A DNA stretch of 40,403 bases from a virus. The notes beneath the pieces were generated by a model. The model saw only the letters and a program-made list of their open reading frames with translations. It was not told where the DNA came from and ran no database searches. Below, one piece after another: positions 1-5,318 of the stretch. The first letter of the stretch is position 1. Each line of letters opens with the position of its first letter. Position numbers and translations under genes: made by a program. The stretch lies in IMG/VR virus record IMGVR_UViG_3300048597_000182, positions 1 to 40,403 of that record; one strand, written 5' to 3'.

Positions 1-65
1 ACGTAGTCGCGGACAGGGTCCGCAGTGTCGCCGGCAAACGCCGGCACTGATGCAATGACACTCAC
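1..65 (-). CDS. possible start of a gene leaving the window
   Basis: After the csrA stop codon, a GTG overlapping it (GTGA-type junction, 4 bases shared) opens a frame that runs off the left edge. Only about 21 codons are visible, so no function can be given. The overlap matches the style of other junctions in this window, which is the main reason to list it. A second GTG four bases further on opens another frame, so the frame choice is uncertain. The stretch contains an inverted GCCGGC pair that could instead form a hairpin. Confidence 0.3.
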   Translation of the reverse strand, partial: MSVIASVPAFAGDTADPVRDY

Positions 66-232
66 TTCACGGTCTCCTCGATTGACTTGACCACCTCAGC
101 CCGCACGATCCCAATATCACGCGGTGCGTCGATGTAGATGCGCGTCGCGTGCGACACGCCCAGAGTGATCCGCCGCCCGTCGGGCAGTTGGATCAGGATG
201 ATCTCTCGCGGCTTCCTTGAAATCGCCAGCAT
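62..232 (-). CDS. csrA: CsrA/RsmA-family RNA-binding regulator
   Basis: A 56-residue protein that lines up with E. coli CsrA without gaps over its length. It begins MLAISRK (CsrA: MLILTRK). The A36-P37 pair, R44 and E46 fall at the same residue numbers as in the E. coli protein. R44 and the first beta strand (residues 2-7) are the RNA-binding surface in the family. CsrA dimers bind GGA motifs in mRNA leaders and usually block ribosome binding. The start is ATG 232, preceded by a strong AAAGGAGT ribosome site. It is the third gene of a minus-strand operon (728 to 62) facing the XRE regulator. CsrA is normally a chromosomal global regulator; copies on mobile elements are known, for example in Legionella integrative elements. 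The family call is firm; its role here is inferred. Confidence 0.88.
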   Translation of the reverse strand: MLAISRKPREIILIQLPDGRRITLGVSHATRIYIDAPRDIGIVRAEVVKSIEETVK

Positions 233-243
233 GGTCTACTCCT

Positions 244-369
244 TTAGAACTCACCCCACATCGTGCGGATCGTCTTGCTTTTCCGCCGGCTTCGCCGGCT
301 GGCGTCGTACAGCAGTGCGCCGGCCACCATGCCGATGCCGACGCCGGTCAGGAACGCGACGAAGTCCAT
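244..369 (-). CDS. small single-pass membrane protein
   Basis: A 41-residue product starting at ATG 369, which overlaps the stop of the upstream gene as TGATG. Residues 3-21 are hydrophobic and glycine-rich (FVAFLTGVGIGMVAGALLY), followed by an Arg/Lys-rich tail (RRSRRKSK), the layout of a one-helix protein with a positive cytoplasmic end. It lies between an unknown gene and csrA. I do not recognise the family. The coupled start and membrane-like composition support it being real. Confidence 0.6.
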   Translation of the reverse strand: MDFVAFLTGVGIGMVAGALLYDASRRSRRKSKTIRTMWGEF

Positions 370-728
370 CACTCGCCCCCCTGCCCGAAGCAGATGCGAG
401 CCGCGACCAGCGCCGCCGAGGTCGCCGGCCATGTTTCGACGCGCGCCACCGGGTACCACGATGTCGGCACCTCGGACACAGACAGCCACGCCGTTGCGGC
501 ATCGGCGAGATCCTGTTCGCGAAGTGGCAGCCAGCCGGCGGACAGGCCGCAGGCGAGCTTGACCAGCGCCCTCGCCCGAATGCCAGCGTCGGCATCGGTG
601 GTCGCAGGCCCGATCACCTGCGTCACCGTCACCCGCCGCCCGTCGTCGGGCTCGCGGGCGTCGATCCAGTATTGGAGCATCTCGATCAGCCCCTCCTTGC
701 TGAGGTCGATCGCGTGTACCGTCGTCAT
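369..728 (-). CDS. hypothetical protein, first gene of the csrA operon
   Basis: A 119-residue protein starting at ATG 728 with an excellent GGAGGGAAGG site just upstream. No motif is recognised. The sequence looks helical and soluble, with several Trp residues and no membrane segment. It is translationally coupled to the small membrane gene downstream, then csrA, so the three probably share a message. The promoter would lie in the operator region around 880-910, leaving a leader of about 150 bases. Confidence 0.6.
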   Translation of the reverse strand: MTTVHAIDLSKEGLIEMLQYWIDAREPDDGRRVTVTQVIGPATTDADAGIRARALVKLACGLSAGWLPLREQDLADAATAWLSVSEVPTSWYPVARVETWPATSAALVAARICFGQGGE

Positions 729-854
729 CGCCTTCCCTCCCCGGCAACGCGCGGACGATCAGCGGACACGCTGAGCCGGCGCGTTGCGACCCGAAAAAAT
801 GTTGAATCTTGTCGGCCGGGGCCGTAACCTAAGTGGTTAGCGACCTGCGTTCGG

Positions 855-883
855 TTGACTGGCACCCGGCCGACGTGGATAAT
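855..883 (+). promoter_or_regulatory. sigma-70-type promoter for the XRE regulator gene
   Basis: TTGACT at 855-860, a 17-base spacer, and GATAAT at 878-883: 5/6 matches to each consensus hexamer at ideal spacing. The first operator (885-898) starts two bases after the -10 box, so a bound repressor would block the polymerase. This is the best-formed promoter seen in the window. Confidence 0.75.
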
Positions 884-909
884 ATTCCGAATTCGGAACA
901 CAGAGTCAA
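879..909 (-). promoter_or_regulatory. possible divergent promoter toward the csrA operon
   Basis: On the minus strand TTGACT (909-904) is followed 19 bases later by TATTAT (884-879). The spacer is longer than ideal, but the first 14-bp operator fills it exactly between the two boxes. That would let one repressor control both directions. The TATTAT box overlaps the -10 of the plus-strand promoter. Confidence 0.4.
885..898. promoter_or_regulatory. operator 1: perfect 14-bp palindrome
   Basis: TTCCGAATTCGGAA is a perfect dyad. It sits immediately downstream of the plus-strand -10 box and between the putative minus-strand promoter boxes. A one-mismatch copy follows 34 bp away. It is probably the binding site of the XRE protein encoded at 954. 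Confidence 0.7.
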
Positions 910-918
910 TACGGGTTG

Positions 919-932
919 TTCCGAATTTGGAA
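919..932. promoter_or_regulatory. operator 2: near-copy of the 14-bp palindrome
   Basis: TTCCGAATTTGGAA differs from operator 1 by a single base. Its start is 34 bp from that of operator 1, a little over three helical turns, and it lies 21 bp upstream of the XRE start codon. Paired operators of this kind are typical of repressors that bind cooperatively. Confidence 0.65.
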
Positions 933-953
933 TTTTTTTCTGGAGTGCCGACC

Positions 954-1283
954 ATGAACGGGACGATAGCAGCCGGGCCACTCGCCTTCCGGCTGCCGAC
1001 GATCATGCACGCCGAAGGACGCTGGAACGGCGCACGCGCCGCCGAAATCCGCGAGGCTGCCGGCATCATCGCGCGCCATGCGGCCGTCGCGATCGGGGTC
1101 GGGCAGTCGTCGCTGCACAGATGGGAACAGACAGAGGACGAAACAGCGGGCGAACCCCGCGCGTCCGCCGTCGCCGCCCTCGCCGAGCTGTACGGCGTGT
1201 CGGCCGACGAATTCTTCAAACCCGTCGGGTCGCCGATCAAATTCCGTCGCCGGCCGAAACCCCCGGCCGATCCCGACAACTGA
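954..1283 (+). CDS. XRE-family helix-turn-helix regulator (candidate phage repressor)
   Basis: A 109-residue protein. Residues about 30-87 form a Cro/CI-type helix-turn-helix: a helix with REAAGIIARHAAVAIGV, the recognition helix QSSLHRWEQ at 51-59, then AALAELYGVSADEFF. Such proteins bind short palindromes as dimers. I chose ATG 954 because TGGAGTG lies upstream at a good distance and because an upstream start would overlap the operators. The two 14-bp palindromes and the promoter just upstream point to autoregulation. It lacks the C-terminal peptidase domain of lambda-CI-like repressors, so if it is the lysogeny repressor it is a short one. The role is inferred from position. Confidence 0.8.
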   Translation: MNGTIAAGPLAFRLPTIMHAEGRWNGARAAEIREAAGIIARHAAVAIGVGQSSLHRWEQTEDETAGEPRASAVAALAELYGVSADEFFKPVGSPIKFRRRPKPPADPDN

Positions 1284-1298
1284 TTACGCCAAGTCACC

Positions 1299-1322
1299 AT
1301 GCCCGGTAGTATCACCGGGCAT
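1299..1322. terminator. hairpin after the XRE gene
   Basis: ATGCCCGGT and ACCGGGCAT form a perfect 9-bp stem with a 6-base loop, 15 bases after the XRE stop codon. There is no run of T on either side, so it is only a weak match to an intrinsic terminator. Confidence 0.4.
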
Positions 1323-1332
1323 AGGTTCCAAA

Positions 1333-1370
1333 TGAATTCCACTTGCGTGCATGCACCTAAGTGGAATTCA
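1333..1370. repeat. 38-bp nested dyad between convergent genes
   Basis: Outer arms of 12 bp (TGAATTCCACTT and its complement) are perfect. The centre is a perfect 10-bp palindrome, GTGCATGCAC, sharing the same axis. Only two base pairs in each half-site fail to match. The last three bases contain the stop codon of the winged-helix gene. It could be a bidirectional terminator, an operator, or a recombination site near the integrase. Confidence 0.6.
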
Positions 1371-1748
1371 ATCTGCCCGCACTTCCGCGATAGCATACCC
1401 CCGACGATTGACGCGATTGAGCCGGCCCGACTTCACCAGCCGGGCCAACGCCTTGACGATCGTGCTTTCGGCGTGGTCGCGTTCGAGGGCGTCCACGATC
1501 GCCGGCCGCAGCCGACGTTGACCGTCGGACAACAGCCGCAGGATCGCGGCCTCACACGGCGTCGGGATGTCATCGTCGTGGACGACGGTGATGGCGTGCG
1601 ACGGGGTCAGCGTCACAGTCCCGACCAGGCCGCCGAGGCAGACGGTCGCGGTCACAGGTCGCGTGACACAGTCGCGCCAGCGCAGCAACAGGGCGGCAAG
1701 GTCGCATTCGAGCAACAGCTCGGGAGTCTCCACGCGGGGGAGGGGCAT
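1368..1748 (-). CDS. winged-helix DNA-binding protein
   Basis: A 126-residue protein if ATG 1748 is used. The last 60 residues look like a winged-helix domain: CEAAILRLLSDGQ, then AIVDALERDHAESTIVKALA as helices two and three, and SGRLNRVNRRGYAI as the wing. The N-terminal half has no recognised motif. There is no clear ribosome site before ATG 1748; a TTG at 1793 in the same frame would add 15 residues. The ATG is three bases from the ATG of the divergent HTH gene, so each promoter must lie inside the other gene. It may be a regulator of integration or lysogeny, which is inference from position. Confidence 0.55.
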   Translation of the reverse strand: MPLPRVETPELLLECDLAALLLRWRDCVTRPVTATVCLGGLVGTVTLTPSHAITVVHDDDIPTPCEAAILRLLSDGQRRLRPAIVDALERDHAESTIVKALARLVKSGRLNRVNRRGYAIAEVRAD

Positions 1749-1751
1749 GGT

Positions 1752-1991
1752 ATGGGTAGGGGCTTCAGCGGCGGCGGGTGGTCGAATATCCAATCGGCGA
1801 ACGCATCGGCCGAAGTTGAGCCGCTACTGACGGAATCCGAGGTCGCCCGGCGGCTGAGAATCGCCCGGTCGGTCCTGTTCGCCTTGCGGTCGTCCGGCAA
1901 GCTGGGTTACGTTCGCGTCGGCCGCTCGATCCGCTACACGCCGGCACAGGTCGCGGCGTTCGTGCGGCAGCACTCGCAGGAGGCGAGGTAA
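1752..1991 (+). CDS. small helix-turn-helix protein, excisionase-like
   Basis: A 79-residue protein. Residues 25-72 form a MerR/excisionase-type winged helix: LLTESEVARRLRIARSVLFA, then VRVGRSIRYTPAQVAAFV. Proteins like this act as recombination directionality factors or as regulators of the adjacent integrase. The start at ATG 1752 has a GGGGAGGGG site 6-8 bases upstream. Its stop codon overlaps the integrase start (TAATG), so the two are translated together. A small HTH plus recombinase pair of this kind is, from general knowledge, common in planctomycete genomes. Confidence 0.75.
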   Translation: MGRGFSGGGWSNIQSANASAEVEPLLTESEVARRLRIARSVLFALRSSGKLGYVRVGRSIRYTPAQVAAFVRQHSQEAR

Positions 1992-3055
1992 TGGCGAGAT
2001 TGGTGAATGAGCAGGGCGTCGGTTGGCGTCTGTTCGCGCGGGCCGACGACCGCTGGCGGTCGGTGCGACTGGGGGCGTGCTCGCAACGCATCGCGGAGGA
2101 AATTCGCCGGCGGGTCGAGGCCCTCGAATCCTGTCGCCGGTTCGCCCTGCCCGTCGATGCGTCCACGCTGGCATGGGTCGCTGCGCTCCCCGACGACATG
2201 CACGCACGCATTGCCCGGCTCGGTCTGGTCGAGTCGCGGTCCGCCGTGACGGTCGGGCAGTGGATCGAGCGGGCCGCGAGTGGCTCGGGCAAGAGGCCGC
2301 ACACTGTCCGCAACGACGCGCAGGCCGTGCGGGCGTGCCTGTCGCTGATCGACCCCGCCCGCCCGCTGTCGAGCGTGACCGAGGCCGACGCGGTCGCCGT
2401 GCGGGATGCTCTCTCCGGGCGGTTCGCACAGGCGACATGGGCCAGACATTTGAAACGCATCCGGTCATGGTTCGCCAGTGCCGAGCGGGCCAAGATCATC
2501 GAGTCGAATCCGTTCGCGGGCGTCCGCTGCCCGGCATCGACCAACCCCGCCCGCAAAGCGTTCATCGACCGCGACACGTTCGCCCGCGTGGTCGATGCCA
2601 CCGACGATCCGCATTGGCGGCTCGTGCTCGCACTGGCCCGCTACGGCGGGTTGCGGGTACCGTCTGAGGTGTTGGGGCTGCATTGGTCGGACATTGACTG
2701 GCGGGCCAACACGATCAGGGTCCGGCAGCACAAGACCCGCGAGCGGACGATGCCGTTGTTTCCCGAACTGCGTCCGTTCCTCGAAGCGATGCCGCGCACC
2801 GGCTCCGATCATGTGGTGACGCGGGCCAGGGCAAGCGCCCCGAACTGGCGCGGGCATGTGCTGCCGATCGTGGCGCGGAGCGGCGTGCGCGCGTGGCCGA
2901 AGCTGTTCCACAATCTGCGGGCGTCCCGCGAGACGGAGTTGTGCCAGTCGTTCCCGCTGCATGTCGTCGCGAGCTGGCTCGGCAACTCGCCAGAGGTCGC
3001 GACGACCCACTACCTCACGGTCACGCCGGCCGACTTCGCGGCGGCGGTGGCGTAG
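1991..3055 (+). CDS. int: tyrosine recombinase (phage integrase)
   Basis: A 354-residue site-specific recombinase. The N-terminal SAM-like core-binding domain spans about 88-180, and the catalytic domain about 190-345. Visible catalytic residues are Arg222 (GGLRVPSEVL), Lys248 (QHKTRER), His307 and Arg310 (HNLR), and Tyr341 (THYLTV). Trp329 in SWLGN replaces the usual second His of LGH, a substitution found in many family members. It should integrate and excise this element. It is translationally coupled to the small HTH protein upstream and followed by terminator-like hairpins. The attachment site is not identified with confidence; the non-coding stretch after the gene is the natural place to look. 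Confidence 0.93.
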   Translation: MARLVNEQGVGWRLFARADDRWRSVRLGACSQRIAEEIRRRVEALESCRRFALPVDASTLAWVAALPDDMHARIARLGLVESRSAVTVGQWIERAASGSGKRPHTVRNDAQAVRACLSLIDPARPLSSVTEADAVAVRDALSGRFAQATWARHLKRIRSWFASAERAKIIESNPFAGVRCPASTNPARKAFIDRDTFARVVDATDDPHWRLVLALARYGGLRVPSEVLGLHWSDIDWRANTIRVRQHKTRERTMPLFPELRPFLEAMPRTGSDHVVTRARASAPNWRGHVLPIVARSGVRAWPKLFHNLRASRETELCQSFPLHVVASWLGNSPEVATTHYLTVTPADFAAAVA

Positions 3056-3059
3056 GCCG

Positions 3060-3099
3060 AAAAAAGTGAGAGGCCGGGAGTGCTAGTCCCGACCTCTCG
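3060..3099 (-). terminator. hairpin with T-run on the minus strand
   Basis: Twelve-base arms 3069-3080 and 3088-3099 pair with one G-U on the minus strand and are followed there by ACTTTTTT. It therefore has the form of an intrinsic terminator for leftward transcription, although no leftward gene lies just to its right. It shares the GGTCGGGA/CCCGGCC stem with hairpins near 8.3 and 11.4 kb. Confidence 0.55.
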
Positions 3100-3126
3100 A
3101 TCACCCGAAGGAGGGCAAGTGACACG

Positions 3127-3183
3127 GTGATAATATCACGCCGTCCCGCGCTCCAGTAATTCTTACAAGACCCTCTGGAGCGC
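3127..3183. repeat. palindrome and spaced inverted repeat after the integrase
   Basis: GTGATAATATCAC (3127-3139) is a dyad with a single central base. Directly after it, GCGCTCCAG (3148-3156) and CTGGAGCGC (3175-3183) form perfect 9-bp arms around 18 bases. The whole 435-bp gap from 3056 to 3490 has no credible gene. These repeats, next to the integrase, could be integrase binding sites of the attachment site, or control elements. Confidence 0.45.
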
Positions 3184-3238
3184 AATCCGGACCACCGCCC
3201 CGGTCGCCGACGTCCGCCGGGGTCCGCCGGCGCGGGCG

Positions 3239-3264
3239 AAAAACGCCGGGAATCCGGCATTTTT
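3239..3264. terminator. bidirectional intrinsic terminator after the integrase
   Basis: AAAAACGCCGG, a GAAT loop, then CCGGCATTTTT: a GC stem flanked by A5 on the left and T5 on the right. On the plus strand GCCGG-GAAT-CCGGC is followed by ATTTTT. It should end integrase transcription, and would also work leftward. Confidence 0.75.
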
Positions 3265-3409
3265 CGGACGCCGTAGGGAATTTTTGGACACTGTTAATTA
3301 CCCCCGGCAGGGGTCGAATATTGATGTTTTCAGCTTAGGAATTCGCAGGTTTTTGGAAGCTGGATCAGAATCCGGACCAGATTCCCGAAAAGATTTTTGC
3401 CGAATCCGC

Positions 3410-3437
3410 TTGACTTCTTTTTGACGGCTGTTAAGAT
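3410..3437 (+). promoter_or_regulatory. promoter for the small plus-strand genes
   Basis: TTGACT at 3410-3415 and TAAGAT at 3432-3437 with a 16-base spacer, in a locally AT-rich stretch. It lies about 50 bases ahead of the gene at 3491. A second TTGACG at 3421 could give an alternative -35. Confidence 0.55.
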
Positions 3438-3490
3438 ACCTACATGACCGGACGCGACAACCGCGACGGCAGACACGAGGAGAGACGACG

Positions 3491-3733
3491 ATGACTAAGT
3501 ACGCTCGACCGGCACGGGGGCTGCTTTACCGGGTCCGCTTGTCCCGCGACTGCGGGCGGACTTGGGAGACTGTCTCTAGGCACCGCACGGAGCTGGCGGC
3601 CGTCCGGGCCGCCATACGCGACCGCGACCAAACAACTCGCGCGATCGGCCCATCGCTGCTGGAGTGGGCCGTCGGGTCGTGGTCTGCAGATCGCGGCTGG
3701 ACTCGTCAGCCGGTGCCAGATCTCGACGACTGA
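3491..3733 (+). CDS. hypothetical small protein
   Basis: An 80-residue protein of unknown function. The start ATG 3491 has GAGGAGAGA upstream, and a promoter lies about 50 bases before. It has the form of a small phage-type protein: a basic N-terminus with aromatic residues, a short acidic C-terminus (VPDLDD), no membrane segment. The segment VRLSRDCGRTWETVSRHRTE looks like a beta hairpin followed by a helix. No family is recognised. Confidence 0.6.
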   Translation: MTKYARPARGLLYRVRLSRDCGRTWETVSRHRTELAAVRAAIRDRDQTTRAIGPSLLEWAVGSWSADRGWTRQPVPDLDD

Positions 3734-3744
3734 CCCCTTCCCCC

Positions 3745-3764
3745 GCCCCGGCTTCGGCCGGGGC
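3745..3764. terminator. UUCG-loop hairpin
   Basis: GCCCCGGC-TTCG-GCCGGGGC: a perfect 8-bp stem with a stable UUCG tetraloop, 11 bases after the stop codon of the preceding gene. It has no T-run, so it may act as a transcript 3' end stabiliser or a weak terminator. Apart from this hairpin and a ribosome site at the end, I see nothing in the gap 3734-3877. Confidence 0.45.
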
Positions 3765-3877
3765 TGACCCGCCCGCCTCCCGGCCCCGGAGGTGAGCGAG
3801 TCGGCCCGCAGTGGGCAGACTGACCCGCCGCCCCGTGCGGCCCGCGCCGGCGGAATCCGGGCGAGGAGGATGAGACG

Positions 3878-4126
3878 ATGGAGCTCACCGGATACGACCT
3901 GCCCCCCTGGGGCCTGCCCAAGCCCTGGCACGCCGCCCTCGACGCGGGCCGGATCGTGGCCTACGGCCGCACGCGGCTGATCGGGGACGGCCCCGACAGC
4001 CGGTACCTCAAGGAGGTGACGGTCGCGGTCGCCGACCCCGCCGGGCTGCCGACCGAGCTGGAGAGCCGGACCGGCGACGTGGTCCGGATCACCTATGTCA
4101 CGGAGGCCGCACCCCGTGCCGTCTGA
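3878..4126 (+). CDS. hypothetical small protein
   Basis: An 82-residue protein starting at ATG 3878 behind GAGGAGGA. It is predicted to be beta-rich (RIVAYGRTRLIG, EVTVAVADPA, GDVVRITYVTE). The pattern resembles small phage proteins with an SH3- or OB-like fold, but no family is recognised. Its last 11 bases overlap the next start at 4116, so the downstream genes are probably translated with it. Confidence 0.6.
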   Translation: MELTGYDLPPWGLPKPWHAALDAGRIVAYGRTRLIGDGPDSRYLKEVTVAVADPAGLPTELESRTGDVVRITYVTEAAPRAV

Positions 4127-4259
4127 CTACCTCACGACCGCTGCCGCCTGTGCCAGACTGCTGGCCCGGCGGTTGCGGTCGCCTTACGAGATCCGGCGCG
4201 AGTGGCGGCTGATCCGCCGTGCCGCTCGCCAGCCCGGCTGGGCGCCGTATGCCGTCTGA
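4116..4259 (+). CDS. very small basic protein
   Basis: A 47-residue product from GTG 4116, overlapping the previous gene by 11 bases and the next by 11 bases. It is Arg-rich (about 12 Arg), with LLARRLRSPYEIRREWRLIRRAA as an amphipathic helix. Both of its ends carry the same TGCCGTCTGAC sequence, so start (VPSD) and end (AV-stop) are encoded by a repeated junction. No family is recognised. Confidence 0.5.
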   Translation: MPSDYLTTAAACARLLARRLRSPYEIRREWRLIRRAARQPGWAPYAV

Positions 4260-4260
4260 C
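4116..4260 (+). repeat. two-fold repeated plus-strand gene junction
   Basis: RTGCCGTCTGAC occurs at 4116-4127 and 4249-4260. In each case it encodes the end of one gene (AV-stop) and the start of the next (V/M-P-S-D), with an 11-base overlap. Confidence 0.7.
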
Positions 4261-4455
4261 CTGATCACCGTCGCCGAGGCGGGACGCCGCCTCGGCATCA
4301 CCCGGCAAGCGATCCACCACCTGATCGAGTCGGGCCAGCTCAAGGCCCAGTGGATCGAGACCGGGCCGTCGCCGTACCGAGTCGTCCGCCAGGCCGACGT
4401 GGACGCGCTGGCAGGCAGCCGGCGGAAGCCCAATCGAAAGCCGGCCGGCGAGTAA
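4249..4455 (+). CDS. MerR/excisionase-type helix-turn-helix protein
   Basis: A 68-residue protein. LITVAEAGRRLGITRQAIHHLIESGQLKA is a typical helix-turn-helix of the excisionase/MerR family, followed by the wing (SPYRVVRQADVDALAG) and a Lys/Arg-rich tail. Such proteins often serve as directionality factors or small repressors, so this is a second candidate excisionase beside the gene at 1752. I chose ATG 4249 because it overlaps the preceding stop through the repeated TGCCGTCTGAC junction. It converges on the methyltransferase fragment at 4468. Confidence 0.7.
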   Translation: MPSDLITVAEAGRRLGITRQAIHHLIESGQLKAQWIETGPSPYRVVRQADVDALAGSRRKPNRKPAGE

Positions 4456-4474
4456 GGTAAAGCGGGTTTACCTT
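4454..4474. terminator. inverted repeat joining two convergent genes
   Basis: AAGGTAAA-GCGGG-TTTACCTT: a perfect 8-bp stem with a 5-base loop. It contains the stop codons of both the plus gene (TAA ending at 4455) and the minus gene (TAA starting at 4470). It probably ends transcription in both directions. Confidence 0.5.
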
Positions 4475-4830
4475 GCGACCGCGAACATCCCTTCATCGGC
4501 GGGCTTTACGCTGCCGACCCGCTCGGCGATCAGCTTGACGTACTCGGGATTCAGTTCGCATCCGACCGCATCCCGACCCAGCCGCACCGCCACCGCCAGC
4601 ACCGTGCCCGATCCGGCGAACGGGTCGAGGACCGTGCCGCCCTTCGGACAGACCGCCTTGATGCACGGCTCCACCAGATCGGCAGGTATCACCGCGAAGT
4701 GGGCACCTCGGTACGGCCGTGGTGCGATCGTCCAGACGGACCGGCTGCGACACCTACTGCCCGCGCTCGGGCTGACGATCGCGGACCAAGGCCCCGCCAC
4801 ATCGTGACGATTGGCGGAGCTTTGGCTCAA
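4468..4830 (-). pseudogene. truncated DNA methyltransferase (C-terminal part)
   Basis: 120 residues. From about residue 29 on it matches the C-terminal part of beta-class DNA methyltransferases: SVWTIAPRPYRGAHFAVIP, then DPFAGSGT at 69-76 (the S-adenosylmethionine-binding FxGxG motif), then GCELNPEYVKLIAERV. The N-terminal part with the catalytic DPPY motif is missing, and the first 28 residues look unrelated. A family member would be 250-400 residues. The ATG at 4830 overlaps the stop of the C39 peptidase gene. It is probably a remnant left by a deletion or recombination; it could not methylate DNA by itself. Confidence 0.7.
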
Positions 4831-5318
4831 TCCGGCACCCCCTTCACCGGCCGCGCGAGTCGCGGCCTGATCCTCATCGACACGGCCACGCGATCCACCC
4901 GCCGGCCGCGTCGATCAGTATCCCACCACCGCCGGTAAAACTCAGTCACCGGCAGCCACCGATAGCACCTCTGCACGCTCGCCGGGTCCATCACCGTGAC
5001 CCGCGTGCGGCTCATGCCGACGACAACGACCCAGTGACCCGTGCCGTAGGCTTGCATCGCCGCGATCACCGGCCCGCTGAGCAGGCAGCCGGCCAACTCG
5101 TCGAGATCGCTGTCCACGGTCCACGAGCATGGCACGCCAGCCGCCTCCAGGACGCCGGCCAGGTCGGCCGCGTCGCAGCCGTGCCGACGGCTCGCCAGCC
5201 TGATGAGCTGGTCCGGCAACGGGCGGAACCCGGCGTAGGTCAGCACGGCATCGAGGCAGGCCGGGCCGCAATCGTGGTCGTCGCGTTGATGCACGACGGG
5301 GATGGGGTGGGAGATCAC
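4827..5318 (-). CDS. C39-like cysteine peptidase
   Basis: A 163-residue papain-fold protein. Gln11 and Cys17 in QRDDHDCGPACLDAVL, His95 in GTGHWVVVVGM and Asp111 in VTVMDPAS reproduce the catalytic set of peptidase family C39, which cleaves leader peptides at double-glycine sites or, in free-standing members, unknown substrates. There is no signal peptide or membrane segment. The start GTG 5318 overlaps the stop of the metallophosphoesterase gene (GTGA). It is unusual as a phage gene; possible roles are virion maturation, lysis or attack on host proteins. Confidence 0.75.
   Translation of the reverse strand: MISHPIPVVHQRDDHDCGPACLDAVLTYAGFRPLPDQLIRLASRRHGCDAADLAGVLEAAGVPCSWTVDSDLDELAGCLLSGPVIAAMQAYGTGHWVVVVGMSRTRVTVMDPASVQRCYRWLPVTEFYRRWWDTDRRGRRVDRVAVSMRIRPRLARPVKGVPD

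Noticed and set aside
287-303. GCCGGC-TTC-GCCGGC hairpin as terminator
   Set aside because: It lies within the coding sequence of the small membrane gene, has no T-run and is common by chance at this GC content.
725-1396. A minus-strand gene across the operator region
   Set aside because: The frame crosses two palindromic operators, two promoters and the XRE gene, and its product is low-complexity without motifs.
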